A stretch of DNA of 64,000 bases from Haliclystus octoradiatus (GCA_916610825.1 OU744447.1:6517402-6581401); one strand, 5' to 3'; positions 8,703 to 19,466 are shown, counted from the stretch's first letter. Notes: generated from the letters alone by a model not told the origin. Numbers and translations: made by a program.

Positions 8703-9351
8703 AGATGATCTTCAACACCATAGTCTTGCCACATTTCGACTACTGCGCTGTCGTATGGGGGAATTGTAAAAAACAACACATCGATCGCCTCCAGAGACTA
8801 CAAAACAGAGGAATGAGGGTCATTCTCCGCTGTAATTATCGAACTCATGTCTCAGACATGCTCAACCAACTTGGTTGGCTACCAGTCAGAGACAGACTAA
8901 CTACACAACAGCTAATATTCACACATAAACTAAAATTCAATTTAGCTCCTCCCTTGCTCTCCAATTTGTTTCAAAAACCACACTCCATTAGAACACGTGC
9001 ACATTCCCACAATGACATCTACATTGAGTCAAGCCATAGACACTCATTCAAGTATGCTGGTGCTCATAAGTGGAATGACCTTCCGTCTGAGATGAAGATT
9101 GTTGCTAGTGGAACCAGTTTTAAGCATCTTCTCAAGAAGCAATTGCATAGCAAATCGTGACAAATTTTCTTTTTTTAGCCATAGACTTTATTGTAAATAT
9201 TATCTATATACCAACTACAAACCTTACCTTTTATACTTATCGTGTACACATGTACACATATATATTATATTTGTTTCAATCAGTCCTGTGAAAAAAAGCT
9301 CCTGTAGCTTATCAGGTTCTGAATAAATGATGATGATGATGATGATGATGA
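8703..9351 (+). mobile_element. 5'-truncated L2/CR1-like LINE 3' end
   Basis: It encodes the C-terminal end of a LINE reverse-transcriptase protein: VLPHFDYCAVVWGNCKKQH, LQRLQNRGMRVIL, LGWLPVRDRL, HKWNDLPSEMK, then a stop at 9158-9160. The 3' untranslated part ends with GAATAAATGATGATG and a (GAT)n run directly against host repeat at 9352, typical of L2-clade 3' ends. The same family appears at 15389, 21870 and 62155. The 5' truncation point coincides with the viral border. Confidence 0.85.
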
Positions 9352-10255
9352 TTTGAGGCTGCGGGGGCAGTGGATCCACTCCAAAGAAAGGCAAGGGTTG
9401 TGTTGATGGTGATGGCGGAGGCAACCCCTGTCTAGGGGGGCAAGGAGATTGGACATTGCTTCATCTCCCTTTTTACCTTGACGAAGTTTGTTCTTTGACT
9501 AAAAAAAAAAATATATATCTATATATGGAAGTTGGTTGATTGGCTTCAGTAACAGAGGATACATTGGTGTGGTTGCCTGTGCATGAGCTCTGCAAATGGA
9601 TACCTTAAAAAGAAAGAAAATTGAAAAGCATTCTTGAAAAAAATTTGTGCACTTGTTTTGAATAACAGTAGTCTGGCAAAATTTTTCTAGACTTGTTTTG
9701 AAAGGCAGTAATCTGTTGAAAATAATTAAGGTGTTTGTTTTAATTTGAATTTCATGAGTTTAGTTGAAAATGCTATGTATGGTTACCTGTCCTGGGATGT
9801 GTTGTCTTCATTGTGGTAGATGCAATCTTTTGAAAATAGCAGTCAACCGGCCATTGTCATCATGCGCAGATGCTGAAGGTCGTGTATTATACTTTTTAAT
9901 GAATTATCTTCTGTCTTTTGGCAGTGTATTGACATTTACAATATCAACAGTCGATTCCATAAAATCTAGATCTAGAATATACCAAAGAACTTCAGTCAAA
10001 CAAATTTCTCTTTGAAGTGATTGATGCTGGGTTTCAGTAAATTTCCTGTGCAAAATAATGAATGTTACTAAAAGATGTATAAATAAAGTAAATTAGATGT
10101 TGTGATAATGTTGTTAGTACAGTTACGTAAATGTTTCACTGCTTACCTGTGAGTTTGAATCTTTTTGTGGTATAATGTTCTTGGCTGAGCATTGATTTGG
10201 GACTAGCCTTTACGTATAGAGATGGTTACGGAACGCATATTCTGTCACTCCCCTC
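9352..10255 (-). pseudogene. Unrecognised repeat-borne gene, copy B 5' half
   Basis: Continuation of the copy interrupted by the virus, parallel to 3061-3960 of copy A. On the minus strand it holds the MRSVTIS exon, the KFTETQHQSLQREICL exon (9790-10045, with a stop in place of the Tyr of DIRYFI), and the SKNKLRQGKKGDEAM/Pro-rich exon. Donor and acceptor sites are conserved between the copies although both carry stop codons. Confidence 0.45.
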
Positions 10256-10372
10256 GCTACTTCAAATATATTGTTTGTAGTTAAATATTCTTTCTTTCTT
10301 TATAGTTGTAGAGTATTTATTCTATAGTTACTTTGTCTTCCTTGTTTGTTTTTTCTTCTGTATCTTTTATTC
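10256..10372 (-). pseudogene. BEL/Pao-like tail, copy 2 (very short)
   Basis: Matches 3965-4090 and 11895-12015, then breaks at about 10372 into an FQHPISN copy at the motif CGCTGCAATGTTTA, the same join point as at 4187. Confidence 0.35.
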
Positions 10373-10702
10373 GCTGCAATGTTTAGTGACGTTTGAATGC
10401 AGAATTCTGTGATCCATAACTTGGATATTACTGGTTGAACATAATGATAGGAAATTCATAGGCTCTCGAGGGCTGAACGTTTCACCAAGATGGACAGGAC
10501 ACAGGTACTTGATTGCCTTGACGTGGTCAGTAGGATTGATGTCACAACTTAGGGATTGTGTTGCCAAGTCCAACCTTAATAATATTTGAAGAAGTTCCTT
10601 GGTGTATATTGTAGTTCTTTCTTGTTCAGAATACACGTTGGAAATTGGATGTTGAAGCACCCAACATCGCGTATTCCCGTCCTCGTCAATCAATTTTTTC
10701 AT
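10373..10702 (-). pseudogene. FQHPISN-family exon, copy D
   Basis: The minus strand is open for 111 residues: KKLIDEDGNTRCW, QHPISNVYSEQER, LLRLDLATQSLSCDINP, LCPVHLGETFSP and DHRILHSNVTKHCSE. It is the longest uninterrupted version of this exon. Protein-level conservation between copies exceeds what neutral decay would leave, but I know no homologue. Confidence 0.5.
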
Positions 10703-10816
10703 CTGCTACCAGCTGTAATTAAGTAATTGCATAATTGAAAATGAGGTTAAAAATGTAAGATCACTTCACATAGACAAGTGAATAGCAGTGGTATAATTGT
10801 TTTTTAGATGAATTAC

Positions 10817-10875
10817 CTTTCTCGCAGCCGTGCTGCTGCAGTATGTCTGCTAATTCAATTTTTGTATAAATCATC
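10817..10875 (-). CDS. Possible short exon (KIELADILQQHGCEK)
   Basis: The minus strand reads KIELADILQQHGCEK, then a consensus donor AAAG/GTAATT at 10817/10816. It lies between the copy-D exon and the frame at 11213-11542, so it may join them. The acceptor is not clear. Confidence 0.3.
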
Positions 10876-11212
10876 CAAATTTTCTATTTACTCATGATCC
10901 AGAAGTAAGTCAATTCCTAATTTAGCTAAATCATGGGCTCGACAAATAATTCTTTCATCAGTTTTATGTGTTTATTTGAATAGCAGTATTCCTGGACAAA
11001 TTTTTTGTACTTATTTTGAATGGCATTATACTTATTATGAATGTTTATTTTCATTGATGGTTGTGGCAAGAAAGAGCGTCCATGCATGTGCTCACATGTT
11101 TGTAATGCAAGAAAAACGCTTGGATAGTTTTCATTGGTTCCCCCACTAACGAATGCTCAATTAATGCAATATGATTTGCTAAAAGTAATAAAATATAACT
11201 TAACTGTGTTGA

Positions 11213-11542
11213 TTAGTTACCAGCCTCTGATCTCATCCCACAAGTGTTCCATGCTGTTATGCCATTGCATTCTCTGACGATGACTGTTGACTCAATGTCA
11301 GCAGATTGGTATGCAACCTTATATCTACCAATACTTTTACAATTTCGCTTTGTTATCAAAAAGTTACGTTTTCTGTCGCCAGGTCTTTCTTCTTCATTTT
11401 CAGCCTTTACATCTACTTCCCCATGACCATGATTCACTGGTATAGCTCTTTGTAGTTTTGCTGGATCCGCCTTTGTTGAATTAACAACGTTACTTTCTGC
11501 CATTTCAAGTTTCAATTCTTGAGGACCAGTGCTCTCATTCAC
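11213..11542 (-). CDS. Possible exon of unrecognised minus-strand gene
   Basis: A 109-residue open frame, hydrophilic: LKLEMAESNVVNSTKADPAK, ENEEERPGDRKRNF, then a donor-like GGCTG/GTAACT at about 11219. It has no known domain. It could be an upstream exon of the FQHPISN gene family or part of the neighbouring BEL-like element. Confidence 0.3.
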   Translation of the reverse strand: MNESTGPQELKLEMAESNVVNSTKADPAKLQRAIPVNHGHGEVDVKAENEEERPGDRKRNFLITKRNCKSIGRYKVAYQSADIESTVIVRECNGITAWNTCGMRSEAGN

Positions 11543-11894
11543 CTTAGTCGTTTTTTTCTCCTTGTTTTGGTGCTTCGGTGACTCTATTTACATACTCCAT
11601 GTCTATAAATGGCTGTTTAATGATAATGGTCCTTTACAAAAAGATTGACATAGAAGTGATGCAAGTTGAGCAGCGTATATGAGAAGATGGAAGAACGACG
11701 CGCAAGGCAAAATCATGACACATTAGCATCTAAGAGTGTTCTAGATTATATGTCAGCGTCATAGTCAGCATCGAACCTTTTAGCTTTGTCTTGAAATAGA
11801 ATACTAGTGATATCAATCTTAGAATACAATAGATGCTATTTGATGACGTTAATTCAAACAATGACATTTCGTTCTCTTGCTATTTCTTTCACTC

Positions 11895-12360
11895 GCCCCT
11901 CGCTACTTCAAGTATATTATTTATAGTTAAATATTCTTTCTTTCTTTATAGTTGTATAGTATTTATTCTATAATTACTTAGTCTTCCTTGTTTGTTTTTT
12001 CTTCTGTATCTTTTATTTTCAATCTTGCAATATCTACTGCATTTCTTCTTAGTCTTTCTTCTATTGTTTGATATTTTGAATCATCTAAATCATCTTCTGA
12101 ATACATATCACAGCTCAGTTCAAACGGGTAAATATGTTCTACTGATCGTTGTAATTCTGATTTATTTGTTTCAACTTTAACGCATCTTAACACTCTATCT
12201 TTGCCGTATATTAATCCCTCAATAATACCCGATGTCAAATGGTCTCTATTCTCGATTGAAATCGATCGTGTTTGGCCATCTGCCCAAACCTGATTTGAAG
12301 TTATGTTTGATGCTGTACCAATAGGGTGATTATCGTTACCTTGAATGAGGAGATGTATGT
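11895..12360 (-). pseudogene. BEL/Pao-like polyprotein C-terminal fragment
   Basis: The minus strand is open from about 12355 to the stop near 11980. GIIEGLIYGKDRVLRCVKVE and LQRSVEHIYPFEL fit the C-terminal domain after the integrase of BEL/Pao retrotransposons (DUF5641 type, with the xxGxDGxVRxVxVxT...YPLE pattern). An acidic/basic tail ends in EEKTNKED. The catalytic core and upstream polyprotein are absent. Shorter copies of the same tail lie at 3960-4186 and 10256-10372. Confidence 0.5.
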
Positions 12361-13259
12361 GCTGATTGATTCTAGGTAAAAATACCTAATGCAAGCAAAA
12401 TAAACCACGTGCATTGTCTAACTGGAAACTTCAAGGAAACATAATATAGTTTAAAACAAAAATGTGTACCCATGATACAGATCTCGCTAGTATCGTTCTA
12501 ATCGTGACGACTTTTGGTTGATTTGGTATATCTTAAATATCTGAAATACTCCGAATAATTATAATTAATGCCTCCAGGTATAGCCAGATTTATAGAAAAA
12601 CACCAGTTCGTGAACTCCTAATCGAAGAAGAATTCACGAAACGCGATCTTTAAATAAATGGCCTGTTTTTTTTTAACAATTCATAAAATTGGCGGTGCCA
12701 TGAGAAATCATAAACTTTGGAAACTGCGTTCACAGTGGTAGTTGTCACAGAATATACGCATTTCTGTTGATAATTATATAATTATGCAAAGACATATTAC
12801 TTATGATACAACAACTGATAAACAATACTCTGCCGATACCTTTGCACGTGATCCGTGAAATAGAATGAAAACAAATTTGCTCTGCTGACCTCATTTGCTT
12901 TCTTGTGAATATTCGTATCTTCTCACAGATAGCCATTTCAACATGTTTGATCTGGAAGAAATCATTTGTTGCCATTCCAACGTTTATTAACTAGCTTCAG
13001 GGCTCCATTTATATTGGCCCAATTTACATATGTATTGTTCTAACAGACTTCCTATAGACAGCCATACTAACGTAGCTAAATAAAATTGTGAATTTGTCAC
13101 AGTCAACCCCAAATTTGGATTACTTATCGAAAATTATTGCTATTGCTCAATTTTTTCTGGTCTACATTGTTTGTTTGAGATTAATGCAATTATTAGTCAG
13201 TTAAAAGATATCAATTTGATTGTTATACTGATTAAATTTGTTTTTATATTTATTTTCAG
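12361..13259. other. No gene recognised; presumed intron or upstream of TOPORS exons
   Basis: AT-rich sequence without convincing coding frames. I looked for a RING-finger exon on the plus strand and found none. Confidence 0.5.
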
Positions 13260-16200
13260 CTGTCAATTTCTTTCGTAATAATCCTGCAGTTAAATACAGA
13301 ATAGTTCCTTGGCTATTGCGTGACCTCAATGTACTACTTGGAAAATCACATGTGTCCTTTGTTATGAACTACATAATCGCTCTCATTGACAAGTAAGTTA
13401 CTTTCGTATTTGATACCAGCAAGTCTCTGTGGTTTTATTGCATAGTGCTTAAATGGTATAATTATATTACATTTTCAATCATATATAATAGGGTCGACTC
13501 ATAGAAAATCGAAACTCAAATATTTGAGCATAACTGCCCCTGCGAAAACAGTTCATGAGTTCATAAACAGTTCATGATCGTTAAATGGCCCAAGTTTTCA
13601 TGAATTGTTTGTGAACTGTTGGTTCACGAACCGTTCATGAAGAGATCATGAACAGTTCATGAACAGTTCGGGAAAATCGGAGCCATTTAACGTTCATGAA
13701 CTGTTCATGAACTCCTGAACTGTTATTCTCAGGGGTGGTTGTACTTACATCCTTGATCACTTTGCCATGTTTTTCGATAAGCACATAAGTGTTTTTTGAA
13801 ATATAAGCAATTGGAAAGTGAGAATGTCTAATCTTGAAAAACGGAGAATGAAAGTTAAGTGACATCATACTGTAAAACTCCGCCTATTGAGTATTCGCCA
13901 ATAACAGCAACACGATTTTCTAATATTTCCTTCTTATAAACGTATGCACGATAGGTGTTGTGATCTTATCGCGATCACTCATCGTGATAGCAATTATTAC
14001 AGTACGACGTTACTTAACTTTCTCCTTTTATCGCGATTTGAAATTTTCAAATGCTTATTTCTCAAACAATACCCCAGGGCAGGATTTAGGCGTAATTACA
14101 ACAAGCACCAACTTTAGGCCCAAGGAAAGATAAGCCTTCTCAAGTAAAAAGGCCTGTTTACCAAAGAAACTTAACGAATTGATGTTTGACTCAACAAAAT
14201 TATGATGAACTAAAAGCTTCTATATATATATCTTTAACAAACAGAGAAATGTTTTGGTATAGATGTTATTGTTTTTTGTATATGCTGTCTATTGAATTTG
14301 ACTGATCAATCAAAGCGCCAACACTTTTTAGACCTGTCCCTGCGAAAACAGTTCAGGAGTTCATGAACAGTTCCTGAACAGTTCTCATGAACGTTAAATG
14401 GCCCCAAATTTTCATGAACTGCCTGTGAGGGTTCGTGAACAGTTCAGGAAAATTGGAGCCATTTAACATTCATGAACTGTTCATGAACTCCTGAACTGTT
14501 TTTCACAGGGGTGTTTAAATTGGTGCTTTAGGCCTCAAAAAGTAGATCCGGCCCTGAACAATACTAGTCTGTTTATCAAAAAGGCAAAGTATTAATTGAG
14601 GCACTCAATACAACAAGTTGATGTTAAAATTAAGTTTTACTGTTCTATGAGTCAACCCTATTGATAGTCAATCTCGTAAGCACACATGTTTGTTTATTTG
14701 AGGGACATAACGAATTTACAAACATATACAAATAACATTGTTATATGTTTGTACCGATGCGGAATCGAACCCCAGTATAATAAAATATGTGTACTCACGA
14801 GGAATGGATCCCCGGTCTAATAAAATGTATGTACTTACGAGGAATCGAACCCTGGTCTTATAAAATGTGTGTAATAGCGATGAATCGAACCCCGGTCCAA
14901 TAAAATGTGTGTACTCACAAGGAATGGAACCCCGGTCTAATAAAATATGTGTACTCACGAGGAATGGAACCCCAATCTAATAAAATGTATGTACTGACAA
15001 GGAATGGATCCCCGGTCTAAGAAAATGTGTGTATATTAGATATATACATTTTTCACAAAACATTAGAAACACTATTAGAACACTGTCTTCAGACTGACAT
15101 TTCTAGAAACGTAACAAGCTTTGAGCCTCAATTCAAGAATGCAATGAATACGAACATTTTGTTTGCAAGGGACAATGCATAACTTATTTATTTTGAATGT
15201 AATTCCCTTCAATTTAATACTCTTATTCGTCTTTTTGTGGTAATGTTTGTTGTATGATGTGTGTCACGTTGAATCGTCTAGCTGATCTGGCAGTTGTGTT
15301 TTATTATATTCTTTAATATAAAATGTGATTAAAAGGCAACTGAATGCCATGTGATTTCATTTCCACTCTTAATTTACTGATTTTGCTCTGCATCATCATT
15401 ATCATTTATTCAGCACTCTATAAGGTTGGAGCGTTTTTTTTTTCAAAGGACTGTACATGATAAGTAAAAATGTAATAACAGGTTATAATATGTTATGTAG
15501 TAGAAAGAGATAATTTATCTCTATATGCGAGTGAGTAAAAATTTAGTTAATTGTGTTACTGACATGCATTTGATTCTTGCGCTTATTAATCACGTATTCT
15601 CTACCTTGTAAATAGTAATGTATTATCTTTATTCGTCCTCCTACTCTTAAAGTGTCATCGTGTGAACATTAACTTGTATAGCTGGTTCACTGTCATAGAG
15701 GCTCTGTTACTACAGTCATATGATACTCATTATTCATCCTCTCCCTGTCGGTGGCCAGCTACGTATATACAAATCTATTACTTCATCTCTATTTATGTGG
15801 TGTTCTATTAATCTCAAATTAGAATATTACAAATATGTTTCAATTTTAATTTTCAGAATCGAGATAACTTCAATTGAATTTCGCCAGCAACTATCACAAT
15901 TTTTATTTGACAAAGCAGACAAATTTGCTGATGAACTTTACAATTTTGCTCGTTCGCCTTATGATTTGCAAGCATTTGACGACAATGCAGTTTATGAAAA
16001 TCCTACACACGGTGAGTAATATGTGTTGCAGTGTTATCTCTATACGCAAATACGCAATTACGCTGTATGATTACGTCAGACTATCAACATATAACTAAAC
16101 TCATTGGAAAAAGTCGTTCCACTCAATCAAATTAATATGAAAGATTTGACTGGAAAAGTAGCAACTATGACACTTATATGTCAACACATGTGATTAATCG

Positions 16201-18368
16201 TCTTCATCCGCTTTACACGTCACTGTCTCCTTACGAAGTGGTATCTCATTGTGAAGCAGCATCATAATTCCATCAAGAGGTCGTATCTGATTGGCCTTTC
16301 TCATTTTAGGAATATAGAATGACCATTAAAGAAGTTCCGCTAGCCCGTGTGCTTCGACTCTCAGTTTCACGGAGCAGAATATGGAGTATAGTCTCTTGCC
16401 TGTGTAACCTCATTAGTATCACTGTTCTGTGATGTAGCCAAAGTTATAATAATAATCGGGTTTATGATATTAACTGTAGAGAAATAGTTCGATATTAATG
16501 GCAGGCAGGTTGTGATATTAATTAACAGGGTTATACGCTGAATTATGTAATGTGTAATTGTGTAGTGTATGTGTAATGTTTACGAATATACGTGAAACTC
16601 ATGATCTACGATCCGTCTATGGTATTTCACCTTTACTGCTAGATTGTGTATTAATTACACTGCATGATCTATTGCAGTGTATCCTGCTATTAGGAAATGC
16701 ATCCGTATATAGATATAGATAGCTTCACATACTGCTGTCACACTATGTCAAACTCATCAACATTGGTTATTGACCGTATAAAAATACTATAAGGATACCT
16801 ATTTCCCCTTTTCCTGCAATAGTAGAATTTTGCGCCCAAGGAATTTTCTTCCCCTTTAGAATTGATTCAAATGAATCGAGTACTTTTTGGTTCTTTTTGA
16901 ATAGTTTCAATGGCGCCAGATGTGAATGTCTGTGTAAATTTTTGTGCATTTGATACCTTTAAACATGAATGATTCTCATCTGATGAGACGATTAACCACA
17001 AAATATCAGCTCCTTCAAATTGATTGCCGGTGTTAGATGCACAATATACTCCACTGAAAGTTGTATTGTATTGTTTGAGACATTAAAATCATCAAAAGAA
17101 CCAAAAGTATTTGATTCCTTCAAAGCCTATTTGAAGGGAGAAGAAAAGCCTTTGACGTAGAAAATTCTGACATCTGTTAGCAGAAATTAGATTAAAATAT
17201 GAAGAGGATTCTGATGCTGTTTGCACTTTAAAACAAGTTATTCCTTCCCTGTGATCTCTCGTTTTCTCTGAATCAACTGATCAGTATTTACTGAAGTGGT
17301 CTGTGGCAGGCTAATATTCAGATATAGATAATGCTGTTCTCTTCAACTAAATATTACTTTATTTCATTTGTTCTAGGTACTGGAAATAATTGGCAAGGAA
17401 GTGTACATTATCGTACAGCACTTATTGGAAGTTCTCAATCAATCCTCATTACCAATGATGATGGCGGTGTCGATAGCTCGATTTCTCTTTCAAGTGATGA
17501 ACCAAGTCCACTTGCTGATTACACAAATGAAATGTTTCCTTTTGGATCCACAAGAACTGAACTGATTGAGGATGGAGCTGTAGCTACTACAAGTGGGTCA
17601 TGCAACCATTTTGAATCGACGTTACAAAGTTGTTCAACTGAAAATAGTGGCAAAGCAGCAAAAGAACGACGAAAACATTTGAAACATAAGAAGAAGAAGC
17701 ATAAAAGGCAAAAGGATATAGAGCGTTCTTCGTCTACTGCTTCCTCTGAAACAGGGAACAGTACTCCTTCCAATTATGTCAGAGATAGAAATTCAGATAG
17801 TGAAGATCTAAGAGAGTCACTTGATCGAGTAAACTCACTCCTTGGAAGCAGTATAACTTGTAAATCAACAAACAAAACTTGTAAATCTAAGCACTCTTCT
17901 ACCCGTCATCGTAAAAAGTATAACTCTGAAAACGAGATTTCACGATTACACTCTAAAAAAGCTCGACATCGGCGATCACATTCAGGGGATGATTATAATT
18001 TGAGCTCCTCAAAATTATTTAAACGGAGAACAAAAATACATAACCGCGATACACAGTCGAATGATAGTGATACCTTGCTGAGATCTAATTGTTTTACTGC
18101 ATACGAAGTAAACACCAACAGAAACTTGAATGATTCTTTACAAGTTTCAAGTGACAGTGATAACGATACACCTAACGTCACGTTACGAAGTGTTGTTCAC
18201 GTTGTAAATCGGAACCCTGGACCATCACATGATACAATCTATCCTAGTTCCAACTCATCAAATATAATTGAAGATGTTTCAACATCGAAAAATGTATTAA
18301 TTAATGAAATCAAAGATTTGGAAAGAAGGATTGCTGAAAATCGTCAGCGTCTTACATCTTATCAATAG
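13260..18368 (+). CDS. TOPORS: TOPORS orthologue, three 3'-terminal exons
   Basis: Exons 13260-13392, 15857-16011 and 17377-18368 (stop TAG) join with consistent phases and GT-AG borders. The first two encode FFRNNPAVKYRIVPWL, LNVLLG and FARSPYDLQAFD, matching the conserved region after the RING finger of topoisomerase I-binding E3 ubiquitin/SUMO ligases. The last exon has SSISLSSDE, Lys-rich HKKKKHKRQK and Arg/Ser-rich tracts and ends in a coiled-coil-like DLERRIAENRQRL. TOPORS acts in the nucleus on p53 and other targets. Exon 13260 begins in phase 1, so earlier exons, including the RING, must exist but are not in this window. The tail is much shorter than in vertebrates. Confidence 0.85.
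13537..13735. mobile_element. Hairpin MITE (AACAGTTCATGA family), copy 1
   Basis: Ends CCCCTG...CAGGGG; nearly the whole 199 bp folds as a hairpin built from the motif AACAGTTCATGA and its inverse. Nested in the 13491-14658 element. Confidence 0.65.
14338..14510. mobile_element. Hairpin MITE (AACAGTTCATGA family), copy 2
   Basis: Same family and same ends (CCCTG...CAGGG) as 13537-13735, 173 bp, with arms pairing over about 35 bp at each end. Nested in the same element. Confidence 0.65.
14761..15040. repeat. Seven-copy 40-bp tandem array with T-arm/B-box-like core
   Basis: Units start exactly every 40 bp at 14761, 14801, 14841, 14881, 14921, 14961 and 15001. On the minus strand each unit carries a core like GGTTCGATTCC (units 1, 3, 4) or GGTTCCATTCC/GGATCCATTCC (others), which is the tRNA T-arm and Pol III B-box consensus, followed by an AT-rich spacer. 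There are no A boxes or acceptor stems, so these are not tRNA genes. Confidence 0.8.
15389..15470 (-). mobile_element. L2-like LINE 3' end fragment
   Basis: The minus strand reads TATAGAGTGCTGAATAAATG followed by an ATGATGATG-type tail, the same 3' end pattern as at 9310-9351. It is untranslated only. Confidence 0.5.
16012..17376 (+). other. TOPORS intron
   Basis: Bounded by GTGAGT at 16012 and a TTCTAG acceptor ending at 17376. It shows short inverted segments near 16870-16910 and 17090-17130 around GATTCAAA; nothing else was recognised. Confidence 0.7.
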
Positions 18369-18935
18369 CTTCTTTTATAAATTATAAATTATAATTATTA
18401 TTGTATCTGGTTTTTAAGTTTTTTGAACAAATGATGCTGTGATAAGATTTAGATTATTTTATGAATTAATCTATTTTGATAATGTCAATGAAATTAATAT
18501 GTTTTTAAATCTTCAGTCTTGATAAGGACCACAGCTTGACGCAGACTAGAAGGCATCGATATTTGCGGTCAAACTCTTCTTACTTCAGAAGCATATAAAT
18601 CGGACAAGACTATAATTTAACACTATCAAAATTATGTGATGCTACAGTAAATTAATTAGGAATCTAACATCATCAAAATCTTTCCAAAAACAACCGAAAT
18701 GAGGTCTTGAAACGTCATAACAGTATATCAGAAATAGCAAGTGTTTCTATCGGACGGATGTGTTGCGATCGTGATATGTAACTGTCAATTAGAAGCAAGT
18801 TAGGGTGCGGTATCCGGAGTTGAATACACAACACAAGGTTTTGCAACACTTCGGAACACTTTCCAAGCTGATCAAAGACCAGAAGTTGTAGATAATTGTC
18901 CCTATCTACAGTATTCATGATTTTTGTGGACATGA

Positions 18936-19312
18936 ATAGGTGGAGGAGGATTAGCTCAGATGGCAGAGGAATCGAACTTCAGATCGGATCATATCTGATC
19001 GAATGTGGTTCAAATCCCCCTAAGGTCAACTCAGCCTTGACTTTATCTGAAACATCAAATGAGTACCATCTGAGGATGGCGGATGGAATGGTCCAGAGGG
19101 AATTGCATTGTGAGTAGCTGCGGCGCATCGTTGCGCATTGACAATCAAGACCTATCTGCCATGAAATCTGTTGAAATTGATCTGCAGTGTCGCGGCTGAG
19201 ATCAACAAAGAGCGTTGAAAACCATTGCTCTCAGCGAAAAAAGCCACTCATCTAGAAATAGAGGAGTGGTACGGGTGCCTTCGGTAGGGCGACACCGTCT
19301 ACATTACGTTAC
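18936..19312 (+). mobile_element. tRNA-derived SINE
   Basis: An A-box-like TTAGCTCAGATGGCAGAG (18949 on) and a B-box GGTTCAAATCC (about 19008) form a degenerate tRNA head. The following body contains CTCAGCCTTGACTTTATCTG and GAGTACCA, resembling the conserved central domain shared by several metazoan tRNA-SINEs. The 3' boundary near 19312 is approximate. The head does not close into a functional acceptor stem, so it is not a tRNA gene. Confidence 0.65.
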
Positions 19313-19466
19313 TTTAATAGGTGGACAAGAATTGAAATAATTATCCTACTTCTACTCTTGGAAACCGAACATCACATTCCTTTGCAGTATTTTCCCTTTT
19401 GCTGACTGGAGACATTTCGTGGAGACATTCCAAGGAAGATTTGCTGACTTAACAAGTCGTCAGGGA

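Larger units (their letters stand above)
5537..9351. mobile_element. Endogenous ambisense small-DNA-virus genome fused to L2-like LINE
   Basis: This 3.8-kb insertion lies in repeat copy B; the sister copy at 3060/3061 is the empty site. Order: VP C-terminal part (plus), NS1-like gene (minus, 3' ends only 4 bp apart), upstream overlapping frame, two 73-77-bp direct repeats, hairpin with 50-bp arms, VP N-terminal part (plus), then a 5'-truncated L2-like LINE 3' end with a (GAT)n tail against the host repeat. Converging NS and VP genes match ambisense densoviruses (Parvoviridae) and bidnaviruses. The hairpin joining the 5' sides of both genes implies a circular or head-to-tail joined template. 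No target-site duplication is visible; about one T may be lost. Confidence 0.8.
13491..14658. mobile_element. 1.17-kb TA-flanked DNA transposon (non-autonomous)
   Basis: Terminal inverted repeats start GGGTYGACTCATAGAA at both ends and are flanked by TA (13489-13490 and 14659-14660), as in Tc1/mariner-type insertions. No transposase frame is visible. Two hairpin MITEs are nested inside. It sits in the TOPORS intron. Confidence 0.65.

Noticed and set aside
14716..14958. 80-residue repetitive minus-strand frame
   Set aside because: It is only the translation of the 40-bp tandem array; 40 is not a multiple of 3, so the peptide repeat is an accident.
17519..17773. Minus-strand frame opposite the TOPORS last exon
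   Set aside because: Shadow of the Lys/Ser-rich coding exon.
18936..19025. Possible tRNA gene
   Set aside because: A and B boxes are present but there is no acceptor or anticodon stem and a SINE body follows, so it is called a SINE.
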